NCBI GenBank assembly: GCA_002633005.1
Contig: NMRA01000047.1
Location: forward strand, 1 to 64,000
DNA length: 64,000 bases
Direction: 5' to 3'
Origin: Phoronis australis
Taxonomy: Eukaryota; Phoronida; Phoronidae
The position numbers were made by a program, and so were the translations under genes. This document shows positions 36,380 to 47,683 of this stretch, one piece after another. Under the pieces are notes generated by a model, which ran no database searches, was not told where the DNA came from, and saw nothing but the letters and a program-made list of their open reading frames with translations. Within the stretch, counting starts at the first letter, position 1. The number at the start of each line of letters is the position of its first letter.

Positions 36380-37043
36380 AGTGAACTCTCCTATACTACT
36401 ACACTACTTGATGTAACCTCAGCAGTCATTGGTTAACTTTACAACACCGTGAAAAAAATGGCGGACTGTGAACGATTTTAGCCTTTTCGTGCAAGTGGTG
36501 TCGCAGCAACTATTTCGTTTCTGCAGTGATGTTTAATAGCCGCGTGCTTGAAACACATACAGTGTACAATAAACACATATCTGGCCGATTTAACCACTGT
36601 GTTATTCATACTGTATGAATACAGGACAGTATCGTAAACAAAAGTCATCGACAGCAGAAAGATGCACTCCGAAAAGGCGCAACCAAAATTTCTGGGGTTG
36701 ACATTTCCTTAACATAAATTTTAAGCACCGTTTGTTTATACAACAGACCACATTTACACTTGCTCCATCAGTCATGTCCCTCTGTTTGCGTAAAGCGCTG
36801 CCTGCTGAGAATTCAACAGGCCAATCACAAACGCTGGTGGAAAATGGGGCTATTCGGAAAATTCTCCTCGCGGTGTCGCTGCTGTACTAGTGATGATTGA
36901 ATTGCGCATGCGTGGCTGTCTGCATGTAAACAAGTGGTAAAAGATGGAATTTTTATCAAAATACGTCGTCGCGCTAAGCCTTATTACTGCTAATTTCCGC
37001 GGTGCAAGTCTTCGACAGGTGGCCACAAATTCCCAAAAGACCT

Positions 37044-37847
37044 ATGAAGGTTACTATATTCGGTCAACATAGTCAACCAACTGACAAAAAGTGTGTGGAT
37101 GCTGAAGCCCCGTGTGTGCTCAATGTCTATGACTATGCAGTTCCATTCGGAGACTACACAACATTACTTGGTAAGTTTTTAGCAATCAGTTTCTATCAAA
37201 ATCGTTCGGTGATGTTATCCCCACCAGTTACCCCACTGAATAACAGTTTTATTGAGTCGAACTAAGTGTTTCTTTTTGGAAACTCACCCGATGCCGGGTA
37301 GGCTAGCAGCACATATTCATATTGTCCTGGGTGGGAGTGCTCCCAAAATAAGAGGTGTATGGTACGTGATGCACAGAAGTCAAGAGTGACTTTTTCACAG
37401 CAGTTTCTCTTCAAAACTATGCTGTTTCCAATAAAATTCTCTAGATGAGTGAGTTTCCTTATTTTATCGTGGACCCCACCCCCAGGACCACCAGCTCAGT
37501 TATCGAATTAACATGAATAAGCCTTAATTCAGTAAATGTCGTAACATTGCATTGGAAAAAAATTGACACCTAGAATGAATTTTACTTGTTGAGATCAGAA
37601 GCACATTTTAAGTGTCATGAAAAATACACATTGTTAAATCACTTTTAGCCTGTTTCACATATTTTAATTCAGATATTAAATAAGACTTGGGTACAAAGGT
37701 TATTAGTTTCTACACATAAACATGAAGATGAAATGTCAAGTATGTTCTGCCTTACAAAAGTAGTTTTGTCTTGTCTTTTCTTTTACAATTTGCTAATATT
37801 TCTATTCTGTTACAGGCAAGAAAAAACAACTGAAACCAACTGCCTGA
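37044..37847 (+). CDS. Possible two-exon gene inside the 3.5 kb TIR element
   Basis: An open segment reading ...VLNVYDYAVPFGDYTTLL ends at a strong GGTAAGT donor (37171). A TGTTACAG acceptor at 37815 restores a Gly codon and gives GKKKQLKPTA and a TGA (37845-37847). Upstream, ATG at 36944 opens a different frame (MEFLSKYVVALSLITANF), so the true start may be upstream through a one-base lesion. I recognise no domain. Confidence 0.22.
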
Positions 37848-37849
37848 CC

Positions 37850-40300
37850 ATCTATTTCACCGTTGGACAAAGTGAAAAGCAATCCTTCAGCAATAACCTG
37901 AGAGAATTGAACGCAATTCAGAAATTCAGCACCTGATATGCCTGATTATGGACTCCCTCTTCTTTCTGTGCTTTTTCAGTTTGCCATTTGTTTTTAAATA
38001 CACTGATAATTGTTTATTCTCGAATCTTGTGCATAGCAGATTCTTATCCAGCTAGCTACAATCACAATAAGACAATCGATGCAGTCACTGAATGTCATTT
38101 CCCCATAATCTGTACCAAATTGAAGAGTTTTTACCAATAGTATAAAGCCTTTGTTCTGAAAGGAAAATTTAATGTCACTCAGCTTTTGGCTTTCATATCA
38201 CTGGGTTCTAGTTTCAATGGCCTATAGAAGCGCTTGTAAAAAAGGTCCAGTTTCAACACGTGGCTTTCTTTCATGTAACCTCATTCAGCCTCAATAACAT
38301 CCACAATTAGACCCTTGAAGGTGAACACAGCAGCATATCAATTGAATCGTTTTGAGCCCAAAATCAGACACTGAACTAGACCAGAGTGTGACTAGGTCTT
38401 CTTTAGCTTCTGTCCCTCATGTTTCTTCCAGGAAAGGAAATAAGCTATTGTCCAAACATGACTCATTGCCTATGAAAGGGCATCCTCACCAACAAGGCTT
38501 ATTTGTGTAGCAGTCAGATATAGTTCGTCTGGATAACTTCACTGGCACATTGTCTTATGGTAACTAAGTACTGAGATTCACATTTCTCCAGGGCCACTGA
38601 CTTGCACATTGTGCCATGCAGCAGTGCTGGTGTGCGGAAGTGCTGTGGGAAGAGAACGGAGTAACAAAGCTTGTCTATGATACAGCATGAAGTGGCCTTA
38701 AAATGTCACTGAACCTGGAACAAATATTGAAATATGAATAATTAAGTACTCCAGATTGGATCGAAAATCTTATCCCTGTTTTTCAAAAATATATGGTGAT
38801 TGGTCTACTGTTTCACATAAAAGTAAATAATAGCCATTTTCAGAAACCAAGGGTGTATATAATGAGTATTGCATAAAACTGTGTCTTTATTTTTTATCCC
38901 TAGCCATAACAATTCTTTAAACGCATCACTTGTCTTTAAAATATACAAGTTTTTTGAAACAACTTCAAACCTTTGTTACCCATTTTCAAGCCTTTTTAAT
39001 TTTGATACTTTCAGCAATTTTAAACTCAGATTACAGGTTCATGGGTCTGCCAAGCATACTTCTAGCCTAAGGTTGAGGGAACCGTTTTTCTTCTAAAAGA
39101 AGATATGAAGACTTGGATCATTTAAAAATGATGGATAACCTTTCTGTTGTTTAAGAGTAATTACAAATCGTAATGCACCATCAAAAATGCAATTTTCACA
39201 AAAATGGCAGTCATTTGAATTTATAACAACTTGCAACATTTCAAGGCATGAGTTAAGACTATTCAGTAACTGTGAATTCGGAAAATGTAATATATTTTCG
39301 TGGTTTTACAATTGATACAAGTAGCAAAACAGTTTCATGAAATCAACTTGAAGGGACTTCGTGAAGGTTACGAATTACCTCACCATGCTCTTTTCCCCAA
39401 ACATGTATTACCTGTTATTTCCACACATTCAGTTGTACCAAATATTACAACCCCCATGCCAATCCCCCTCGGGACCTGAATAAGTAATTTAACAAAATGA
39501 GTTTAAAAATAGCTGTTCCTTTTCAAAGGCTTTGTTCGTTGTCTCCAATATTGAAAGTAGGCTTTGACAACAGATCTGCACTGGATGGGAAGATCTTGTT
39601 GGTTAGCTGCAGTCAAATGCTAAAAACCAATTTTTGTCCATTCAGGGACGGTGCAGAAGCGATGCATATCTCCTCTGCACGGTACAAGCCTTCAAACCTA
39701 AAAACCAAAGGTTACGTGAAAACTGACGTGATAGATTTCCATTTCAACGTGTAATAGATTTCTAGAAGACACATGATAGGGAGTAAACAAATAGTCTAAT
39801 GCAATGGATATTTATCACTCACGTACTCTTTGCCATTGGGATTGGATTGTAATCTTAACTAATTAACCTGTATCGAGTTGACAGCATAAACATTCAGCAA
39901 TGATTGATGTAACTGTCACTGATAAACTTTTAGAAATCATTCCAAACAATAATAATGCTTTGATGTACAAAAAGATCCCGATTGCTACGTCAAGTATCGT
40001 ATCACATATCACAACATACAAAGATTAACCAGACTCTGGCTGGCGACTGACTGCCGCGAAGTCGACATCGGCGAGTGCCTCAGTTAACAGGCATCGGTAG
40101 AATAATCATGGAATAATCGTTAAAATAATCAAAAACCTTACCTTTGTATGAGGTCGTGCTTACTTCCTCTAATACAAGCACCCTTTTACGCAATCTCAGA
40201 TTCAGTTGGCACGGCTGCAAGCCATTTCACCATGTATTTAAAGGGCTCGCCAAATCGAGGCTGTTAATCTATCACCACTAGTACACGCACGCCCTCTAGT
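37850..40300. other. No recognisable gene
   Basis: Interior of the 3.5 kb TIR element. An 85-codon ATG-initiated frame at 39497-39754 has no family resemblance. Confidence 0.35.
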
Positions 40301-40559
40301 TATTGTAGATTTTCCGAATAGCCCCATTAAGTGGTACCTGCGTGCTGGTTACCACGTAGCGGCACGCAGGGAACCAGCGACACTCAATATGTGCCTGACA
40401 ACCACGTTACAACACAACACACTCTTTTTGTCAAAAAGTTAAGTGCACTTACACTTTGGAGAACCTTCATGAAATCTCCGTAACTGTGACTGGTCGAAGC
40501 ACGATTCTTCACAATTTACTGAGCACACCATGTCCTTTGAACTGATCGTTTACTACCAT

Positions 40560-42954
40560 AACCGTTACGTGTCAAACTAATGAATTTTAATTACATCAGA
40601 CGGTGGACTCTCAACGATTTATTATTAGAATCATTGACGTGGAGAGCCTCGCAGATGATAACACCGTAGCTCAATCCAACATACTTCCTAAGGATCAGTC
40701 AATCCTACAATTCATCATACTAAATTTGGTTTCCTGCCCATAAGGACCTACATGTACCTGTATGCCACCTGGGGCAGCGATGACTTCGGTTGGTGTCAAA
40801 GCATTTGAACAACTGTACCCTACCTACTTCCTGATGACTTACTGGCATTGACTCCTTAGAACTGCATCTGAGACGTGGCCATGTTTTGCCAGTTCAAGAG
40901 TTGGGATGTGATCTCTGTTGTAGTGAATCAATTCGCGAGAATAGGTGGTTGGCAAGGTGATTTTAAAGTGAGTATTAAAACCGCGCACTAGCAAGCCATC
41001 TATCCGCTTAGTGTCAACTTTACAATTTTTGGCAGACAAACTTGAAGCAGTGACACTATCGAGAGTTGTCTGCAATGCATTGCAAAGCATGCGTATGATT
41101 GCGTATCAAAAAGTGCACAAGATTTCACGGGTAGGGCAAAGAAAAAAGGTTTCTGAGTAGGATGAGTACGGTGCAAAACTAATACAGGCAAAATTGAAAA
41201 CCTGACATCAAGAGGCGAATCTTTAAACATATCAGCATCACATAATGCATTATCGATAGAAATTTATGGTTGACAGTACCAGAATCCACATCCGAATTTT
41301 GGGATCGAATTCTCGAAAGATTAACTTTCAGACTGATATGCCGAATTTGACATTTCCTGTCGGTCACCATGAAGAAGAGTAGGACGAATTTTACTACGAC
41401 CGTTACAGACAAGCCCCTCGGTGCAATTTCCTGTCAAATGACCTTCGTGCAAACACCCACAGCAGAGCTTTTGCGGCCACTCAATGACTGGTTTACAAAG
41501 TTACTGTAATTTTCTAAGGTATGAATCTCTTTTCAAAACTAGCTTTTAAATGAGCTCTACACTTGGTTTGGCATTTGCACTTTCCTTAGTAGTAAGCGTG
41601 CTAGATCCACGGTAATTTTAGTGGTGTGACCAGAGTCGATACATTTAGATCTGCAACCAAATATGTGAAAGAGTGACACTCAATATTAGTCTCATTTACA
41701 ATATGATTCCTGGATTCAGAGACTGTGGGGAACCCTTCATTATGAACTTTCCAGTCGTTCACCAGCGAACCCCATTCATTCACTAGATAGTCTGGGAGTA
41801 GTACAAGTATTTTCCTGTTCTCACGACTGTGGTATGGGACATCCAAATTGATTTCCGTGTTACGTGAATCGCGGATTCACATTGAATCTGATGAAGTAAG
41901 TCGAAGAATTTACGCCGTGCACGACACCATCGAGAACAGGAATTTCAGGGCAGTTTTGAAGTTTGTCTCTGAAGGCACTTGATATTACGCGAGGGTCTTC
42001 GTATCTTTCCACGAAGAGTTTATGTCTTCCTCATAAGAAACAATTGCGTTAAGGAAAAAATTCTCTTCTCCAGCTTCTTTAACTGGTCCCAAAATGTATT
42101 CTGCAAGTAATACAATTTTTTGCAAGCACGTACTGAGCAACTATTTATCAGAGTTTCCACGATGCTTTTCAAGCCAAAACATTTAAGAAGATCGCCGCTA
42201 AACACCGGCAGGGGCAGACGCCCAAAACTTACCAGATCAATAATTCCTGCCATCGTATTAGACTCGACTAATTTAGTTTCTCGAGGACTATAGTCTATAA
42301 AAAGACCCGAAGCAGAGATTATGGGCGCATCAGGGGGTGAGTGAAACATTAAATTAAAGTTACATAGTTTTTAGAAGCGTTTATCAAATTATAAAGCACC
42401 AGGATTTAATATTTGACAGTCAGCTTTAAAAGAATGAGCCTCAGGATTATTCCACCCATGCAGCGTACTCTGACATGTAGCCTTTACCGTGATTTGGCAA
42501 ATAAATCCACACAACATTTCGAACTCATATTATCATTGACAGACATAGCCTTAACTCGGGCCTTAGCCAGTTCTATTTTCTTCTGCAATTGAATTTTCTC
42601 CATTTTCTCCAAGCTTTAGTTAACATAAAAATTCATATTTGTCCGCAATATAGCCAAGTCTGCAACTGTTTCAACAATTTCGTTCTGCAATCGTTTTGAC
42701 AAATTTGCCCCTAGCCCGTGTTAGACCCTTTGCGAGAACTCCTAAAGGAAGACTTTTTAGAACTATTATAACCAGTAGCATGAATTGAAAACTTGAATCA
42801 GTATCAAGTGCTACCTTATTTGGTACATTCATAAATTCCTTTCAGCTGCCATCAGTTTCGGTCGCGAAGTCCATGTCTGCATTTCCTCGTTCTGGTTTGG
42901 TCGCTGGCTGTCGTCTGACATCGTTGCCGACGCCGGCGTTGATTTAATGGACAT
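40560..42954 (-). pseudogene. Decayed BEL/Pao gag-protease region
   Basis: Minus strand, read from high to low coordinates. ATG at 42954 begins a Gln/Glu-rich N-terminus (MSDDSQRPNQNEEMQT). Near 42600 is a short coiled-coil-like KKIELAKARVKA segment. 42349-42020 gives LPLPVFSGDLLKCFGLK and NSCSVRACKKLYYL, a DUF1759-type capsid, continuing as ERYEDPRVISSAFRDKL. Near 41400-41450 a GHLTGNC knuckle and PTLLHGDRQ appear, then LPVLVL...ALFDTQS as the protease active-site region. 40850-40760 gives VGLLIGYNCSNALTP, a typical Pao segment. Every 50-150 bp a frameshift or stop intervenes. No LTRs were identified, and the rest of pol is absent. Confidence 0.75.
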
Positions 42955-43189
42955 CTTTTTCGGCGTGGTCGGGGACTGATGACGCAAAACTTACAGTGAC
43001 AATAGAACGGGTCTGCGCACGACACTCGGTCCTAAGTTTGACATTAAGTTTCACAGCAGCTGAGCGTCGCTCGAAAATTGACGAGAGGTTTTACGTGATC
43101 GTTTACTGAAAGTAAAAGGCAATATCGCACACACATGCAAAGTTCCATTTCTAAGTCCTATCTGACCATTCCAAGTTGAACAAGGAATT

Positions 43190-43447
43190 GTTTAAAGGAG
43201 AATGCCACCCAATTTATTTCGTTTTTTACCGTTATAATCGGTCTAAGTCCATATCACCTCGTATACGGTCGATCTCACCTCGCCGAGAGGTGTCGCGTTA
43301 ACCTGGGAGGAAGGTGAGTACACAACGCAGCGACGTCAGTGATTTTTCAGTTGAGTGGGTGCGAACAATGAAGATGCGAGGAAAGCGGGTATATCGTTCC
43401 TTCGATTTTCTCGAGAACCCGAAATGCTACAGAAGTGGCTCACGACA
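43190..43447 (+). repeat. Dispersed repeat, copy 1
   Basis: Matches 61440-61735 in the same orientation, beginning TTTAAAGGAGAATGCCACCC and including GAGAGGTGTCGCGTTAACCT. The repeat has no obvious inverted ends. Confidence 0.8.
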
Positions 43448-43479
43448 AAATGTTTTATACCACAATATTCGTGTCAAAT

Positions 43480-43960
43480 GGCAAATACAACCGTGTAATA
43501 ACCCATTTAGTTATCTCACTAGTGAGATAACATTTTGGCGGGAAACCGAGGCCGGTTTCGAACCAGGGCCTCAAGAGTTTCGAGTCGCCGACTTTACCAC
43601 TACACCACTCAGCAGCTGACGTCATCGAACGTGAAAATAGAATACTTAAATGAGCACGCGCAACAATCGCATGTTCTGCAAATAGCATTTCACAGACATT
43701 CATACGCTATGAAATATACTGAAGACGCATAATTTCCATAAAAACGATATTTTAATTCAGTGGAAATTTTCTTTCGTGTTCTCTCACCTCTAAATCACCA
43801 ATCTCCAATTTGAATGCGGATATCATGTCGTCGGGACCCTTTTTCTTGAGCATTATACTCAGTTACTAGTGGCAACCTACTTTAGCAGACAATATTTTCC
43901 CCGCCGGCAGAAGCTTAACGTGATAAAATGTGCAGTAAGCTACAGTAGTTGCTACTCTGC
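43480..43960 (+). repeat. Duplicated block, copy 1 (contains SINE)
   Basis: Matches 44343-44815 (CCGTGTAATAACCCATTTAG start, both ending near GATAAAATGTGNAGTAAGCTA). Part of it (43866 onward) is also the left arm of a large inverted repeat. Confidence 0.8.
43537..43612 (-). repeat. tRNA-derived SINE head
   Basis: Reverse strand GAGTGGTGTAGTGGTAAAGT resembles an A box and CTGGTTCGAAACC a B box, about 40 bp apart, followed by CGGCCTCGGTTTCCCGCC. A second, more decayed copy is at 44397-44465. Confidence 0.55.
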
Positions 43961-44158
43961 TTAAATTTTCAATTGGTTTTGAGTAAAGGCATTATTTGAC
44001 AAAAATAACTCGGCTTTTCTTAAAAGGTCACGACCTCCGTCCCCGGGCCTCTGACATAGAAAGTAGTTACAAAGCCGAGGCCAGTCGAGAAAGGTAGATC
44101 GATTCATTGCAATGTTTCTCGTTCAGTATGTGGTATGAATAGATTATTACATGTTCTC

Positions 44159-44224
44159 GTGGATTTTGTAGAATTATCACCCTCGGGGCTAATGCCCCTC
44201 GGGCGATAATTCTACAAAATCCAC
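44159..44224. repeat. Long perfect hairpin
   Basis: GTGGATTTTGTAGAATTATC and its exact inverse flank a CCTCGGGG...CCCCTCGGG inner stem. A second palindrome (GCTAATACTGTG/CACAGTATTAGC type) lies at 44283-44343. Probably parts of a palindromic MITE. Confidence 0.7.
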
Positions 44225-44342
44225 TCGGGCTCTAGATAACGGGAGATAACGACTTCGCCATGTAATATATCTATATGTAGCAGCCATTCGAGGCTAATAC
44301 TGTGATATTGATATAGACTATACCACAGTATTAGCCTGGAAT

Positions 44343-44815
44343 GGCCAACCGTGTAATAACCCATTTAGTCACCTCACTAGTGAGATAACATTTTGGCGGG
44401 AAACTGAGGCAGGTTCCCAACCCCGGCCGCAAGAGTTTCGGTCGTCGACTTTACCACTACACCACTCAGCGGCTGACGTCATCGAACGTGAAAATAAAAT
44501 ACTTAGATGAGCACATGCAACAATCGCATGTTGAACAACGGGCACTGTACCGAAATTTATACGCTATGAAAAATGAGAAGCATAATTTCCATAAAAGCGA
44601 CATTTTAATTCAGTGAAAATTTTCTCTCATGTTCTCTCACTTGTAAATCACCAATCTCCTGTTTGAATTCGGATATCGTGTCGTCAGAATCCTTTGGCTT
44701 GAGCATTATACTCAGTTACTAGTGGTAATCTTCTTTAGGAGACGATATATTGCCGGTTGAAACTTGGCGTGATAAAATGTGTAGTAAGCTATGTTAGTAG
44801 CTAAACCTTAATTGA
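44343..44815 (+). repeat. Duplicated block, copy 2
   Basis: Partner of 43480-43960. Its SINE B-box is mutated. Confidence 0.8.
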
Positions 44816-45305
44816 TAGATTCACTCTTAACCACAAACTGAACGAGAAACATTGCACTAAATCGACCTACCTTTCTCGACTCGCCTCGGCTTTGTAACTG
44901 ATTTTTATGGCACAGGCCCAGGGTCGGAGGTCGTGACCTTTTAAGAAAAGCCGAGCTATTTTTGTCAAATAATGCTTTTACTCAAAACCAATTGAAAATT
45001 TAAACAAAACAGAAATAAAGTGAATCTATAATAGCTTACTACACATTTTATCACGATAAGCTTCGACCGTGAAAATATCGTCTGCTAAAGTAGGTTACCC
45101 TGTTAAAGTGTACACAACATGACTCTAGTACCTCAAAATAAATTTTATTATTATATCTTACTTGATTTCAGTGCCTTTAGTGCACAGCTCATAAAGAAAC
45201 ACGCAAAAATTGAAAAAAATATTAATTATGTACAACGTCATGGGTTGAACCAAAGTCGTTCGCCATACCGTTCGGATCAGAGACAAAGTGTATAGATTGA
45301 AGAGA

Positions 45306-45584
45306 ATGCAAAGTACATTTAGCGTCGAGAAGGTTCGTAGAGGGATCAAAAGATGTGTTTCCGGAGCCTGCAGCAACAACATCCAGGCGGAAACTTCTCG
45401 GTGTTCCGAAGGACACCAAAGTTGCGCAGAAGTGGCATGACTTCGTGCGCCGAACGAGAGTGTGGGACGTCATCGTGGACCAAGCGATTCGGTCCGGGGC
45501 CACTCTGTGTTCTGCCCACTTTGAGGACACGTGTTTCGACTCCAGTCACAGGAGACGTTACGATGAAGGCCTGGTTCAATAAAG
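45306..45584 (+). pseudogene. THAP-domain gene, intronless and frameshifted
   Basis: ATG at 45306 leads to KRCVSGACSNN, the C-X3-C start of a THAP finger. After a frameshift within about 60 bases, the next frame reads LLGVPKDTKVAQKWHDFV and then ATLCSAHFEDTCF, the C-x-x-H-F half, ending at a TAA at 45583-45585. Spacing and order match a C2CH THAP domain of about 85 residues. It is not a copy of the 26 kb element's exons: residues differ and no intron interrupts it. Probably from another P-like element or a THAP gene. The minus-strand frames over it are shadows. Confidence 0.65.
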
Positions 45585-45639
45585 GGCAATATTTATCATT
45601 CAGAAACATCAGCTCAGGATCGTCTGTTGGATGACTGGG

Positions 45640-45862
45640 TTCAGTTGACTCGCCGAGCCCGAGGCCGCTTCTCTCGCGGGAGGATCCAGTTCATAAGGCT
45701 CAAAGTAGAAAAGTACGCAGCCGGAAGCACATTAAACTTGTTCTCGCTTTCGTGCAACCCCATTTCCTCATCCTGGCCACCATTCCCATACGTTTCTTCA
45801 TAGTATTCGTTCAATTCTTGCTCTTAATCATCGTCACTTTCAAATTCCCTGGTCTCCGCCAT
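45640..45862 (-). pseudogene. Acidic N-terminal exon, unrecognised, convergent with the THAP gene
   Basis: Minus strand ATG at 45862 reads MAETREFESDDD, one in-frame TAA, then EQELNEYYEETYGNGGQDEE. A frame change leads to LFYFEPYELDPP. An acidic leader followed by a Y-x-FEP motif is common in transposon-associated proteins related to the P2RX7 C-terminal family, but the zinc-binding part is absent. Family assignment is a guess. Confidence 0.3.
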
Positions 45863-46535
45863 TGTTCAATGCTAGTCACTGATCTCTTGTGTTCAACCCA
45901 TGACGTCACATGGCGGGAAATGTGAAAATTGGCAAAATTGAAAGAAAAATCAAAATTTTGAGCTAATTACACAAAATAAACATGGGTTTAGCTAAATTTT
46001 ACGTCATACATTTAGTCTGTGGCCACCGGTAATTCAAAATGTGCAAAAATCCATGGTGTGTACTGTTTAACTGAATATAATGCTCAAGTCAAAGGATCCC
46101 GACGACACGATACCCGCTTTCGTATTGGAGATCGGTGATTTACAAATGAGAGGACATGAGAGAAATATTTCACTGAATTCAAACATCGTGTTTAAGGAAA
46201 TTATGCGTCTTATTTCATAGCGGGACTATGTTTTATTATGAAATGTTTTGTACAGTGTTTTATTTTATATATACTCACATATTTGTGTTAGTGATGTCAA
46301 TGTCTTACACTCGGCGATCTTCTATTTCAACTGCCATCTGAAGAAAGACCTTTATGTAGACAATACGGAAGTTTGTTGAACAAGCTATTTAAGGCCAAGA
46401 ACAGCTAAATTTTCAATGATTTCAATGAAACATGTATAAAATAAGGTCTGCTACCCAAATACACATATATACATGTACGTGTATATGTGACACATGAACA
46501 TGTATGTGTATATGTTGTTATCCCATACGCGTTGA
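45863..46535. other. No recognisable gene
   Basis: AT-rich sequence. 46080-46220 repeats parts of the 43.8/44.7 kb blocks in inverse (AATGCTCAAG...GGATCCCGACGACACGATA). An alternating purine-pyrimidine TATACATGTACGTG run lies at 46460-46515. Confidence 0.45.
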
Positions 46536-46539
46536 GAGA

Positions 46540-47530
46540 AATACGGCCATGTAATAAAGTTTTCCGTATTTACCTCCCGCACTACTTCAACAGTGAACTC
46601 TGACATGGAAAGTTCAAAAGGTAGGTCAATGTAGACTCGACGTCTTTAGCCGGTTCGATCATGAATCTTTCGGAAAATAGTTTAAGGTAATGGAATTATA
46701 GCAGTGTTAATAACGCTCAACATACAATCAGGTCTCAATCATAACTTCTGGAACATAACTGTTGATTATATGACAATTCTGTCTCAGTTTTCATTTGATA
46801 AATAGTTTATCGTCTGCAACTCAGGTGACGATTCCTCGATAACTACAATATCAAATATTGTTGGTATTTAACTATTTTCAGGAGATGTTACTAGTTCAAT
46901 GAAAAGTTACCCTTGTTTTCATCTTTGTTATCTCTTTTCCAGTAATAAATCGTCACAATTAAACTGTTTCTTTTACTCGAAAAAACTTGCAGGCTAACGC
47001 GCAAGTACATACATATAGGATGTGATCCGCCACGTGAACAGTCTGAGTGAAGTATTTAAAAAATCTGCGGAAAAAATGAAAGAAACTTAAGAATTAGAAG
47101 CGTATGGGATAAATACAAAACGTACCTCGACTGGCGTACATGAAGTGATATCCCACTCGACATTATTACGCTTATCGGAATAATGCCTCGTGGGATAGTT
47201 AAATAACAACAATATTTGATATGGTAGTTACCAAGGAATTGGCGCCTGAGTTGCAGACGATATAATAATATTTAGAAAATGAAATCTGAGACAGAACTGT
47301 CATATGTTTAACAGTCGTGTTCCAGATGTTACGATTGAGACCTGATTGCATGTTGGGTGTTATTTACACTGATGAAATTGTATCACTTCAAACTATTTTC
47401 GGAAAGATTGATGATCTAACCAGCTAACGACGTCGAGTCGACATAGCCCTACCTTTTGCACTTTACATGTCAGAGGTTACTGTTGAAGTATTAGGGGAGG
47501 TGAATACGAAAAAATATTACATGACCGTAA
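46540..47530. mobile_element. Foldback-type element with ~330 bp inverted arms
   Basis: 46540-46880 is inverted at about 47195-47530. Shared landmarks include CTTCAACAGT, GACTCGACGTC, GAAAATAGTTT, CAATCAGGTCTCAATC and TATCAAATATTGTTG. The ~315 bp loop holds no gene. Arms are roughly 80% alike, so it is old. CCCATACGCG near 46524 and its inverse near 47102 may be further shared sequence. Confidence 0.75.
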
Positions 47531-47683
47531 TTTGCTCCTCAGATTCAATGTGATAAATATATATATTGCATGAAAACTAGGCTAATTACATAGAAGGCAA
47601 TGTAAATCGTTCCAACACTACACTGGAGATTTGTATTTTCAATAAAAACGACCTACAAATTAGCGCACATAGAGACAATCAGT

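Larger units (their letters stand above)
26016..36417 (+). mobile_element. P-like THAP transposon, interrupted by nested elements (TSD to TSD)
   Basis: The element runs 26023-36410. Its first 31 bases (CAAGGAGTGTAGTAGTATAG...) equal the reverse complement of 36380-36410 with one mismatch. ATGTAAC flanks it at 26016-26022 and 36411-36417; the direct repeat extends to 9 bp (GATGTAACC) if the end is set two bases further in. CA...TG ends, a 7-9 bp duplication and an encoded THAP finger fit the P superfamily. Only the THAP exons are recognisable and no transposase body is seen, so it is non-autonomous. Without the 7.6 kb nested block it would be about 2.7 kb. A second copy lies inverted at 57.2-59.3 kb. 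Confidence 0.75.
36843..40328. mobile_element. 3.5 kb element with 20 bp perfect inverted ends
   Basis: AATGGGGCTATTCGGAAAAT at 36843-36862 is exactly inverted at 40309-40328, and weaker inverted similarity (GTACTAGTGRTGAT) continues to about 65 bp inside each end. No convincing target duplication is visible. Candidate exons lie near the left end. Family unknown. Confidence 0.55.
43866..45108. repeat. Inverted repeat with ~265 bp arms
   Basis: 43866-44130 is inverted at about 44838-45108, including AAGGTCACGACCTCC, CTCGGCTTTGTAACT-type and CGAGAAACATTGCA segments. The interior holds a short perfect hairpin and the second copy of the SINE-bearing block. Confidence 0.75.

Noticed and set aside
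26023-36410. Kolobok superfamily for the THAP element
   Set aside because: Kolobok also uses THAP domains but duplicates TTAA. The flanking ATGTAAC and CA...TG ends fit the P superfamily better.
43537-43612. A functional tRNA gene
   Set aside because: A- and B-box-like blocks are present, but the intervening stems do not form a cloverleaf and the block recurs in repeats. Called a SINE head instead.
43314-43619. 101-codon open frame
   Set aside because: It crosses a dispersed repeat and a tRNA-derived SINE head; the continuity is accidental.
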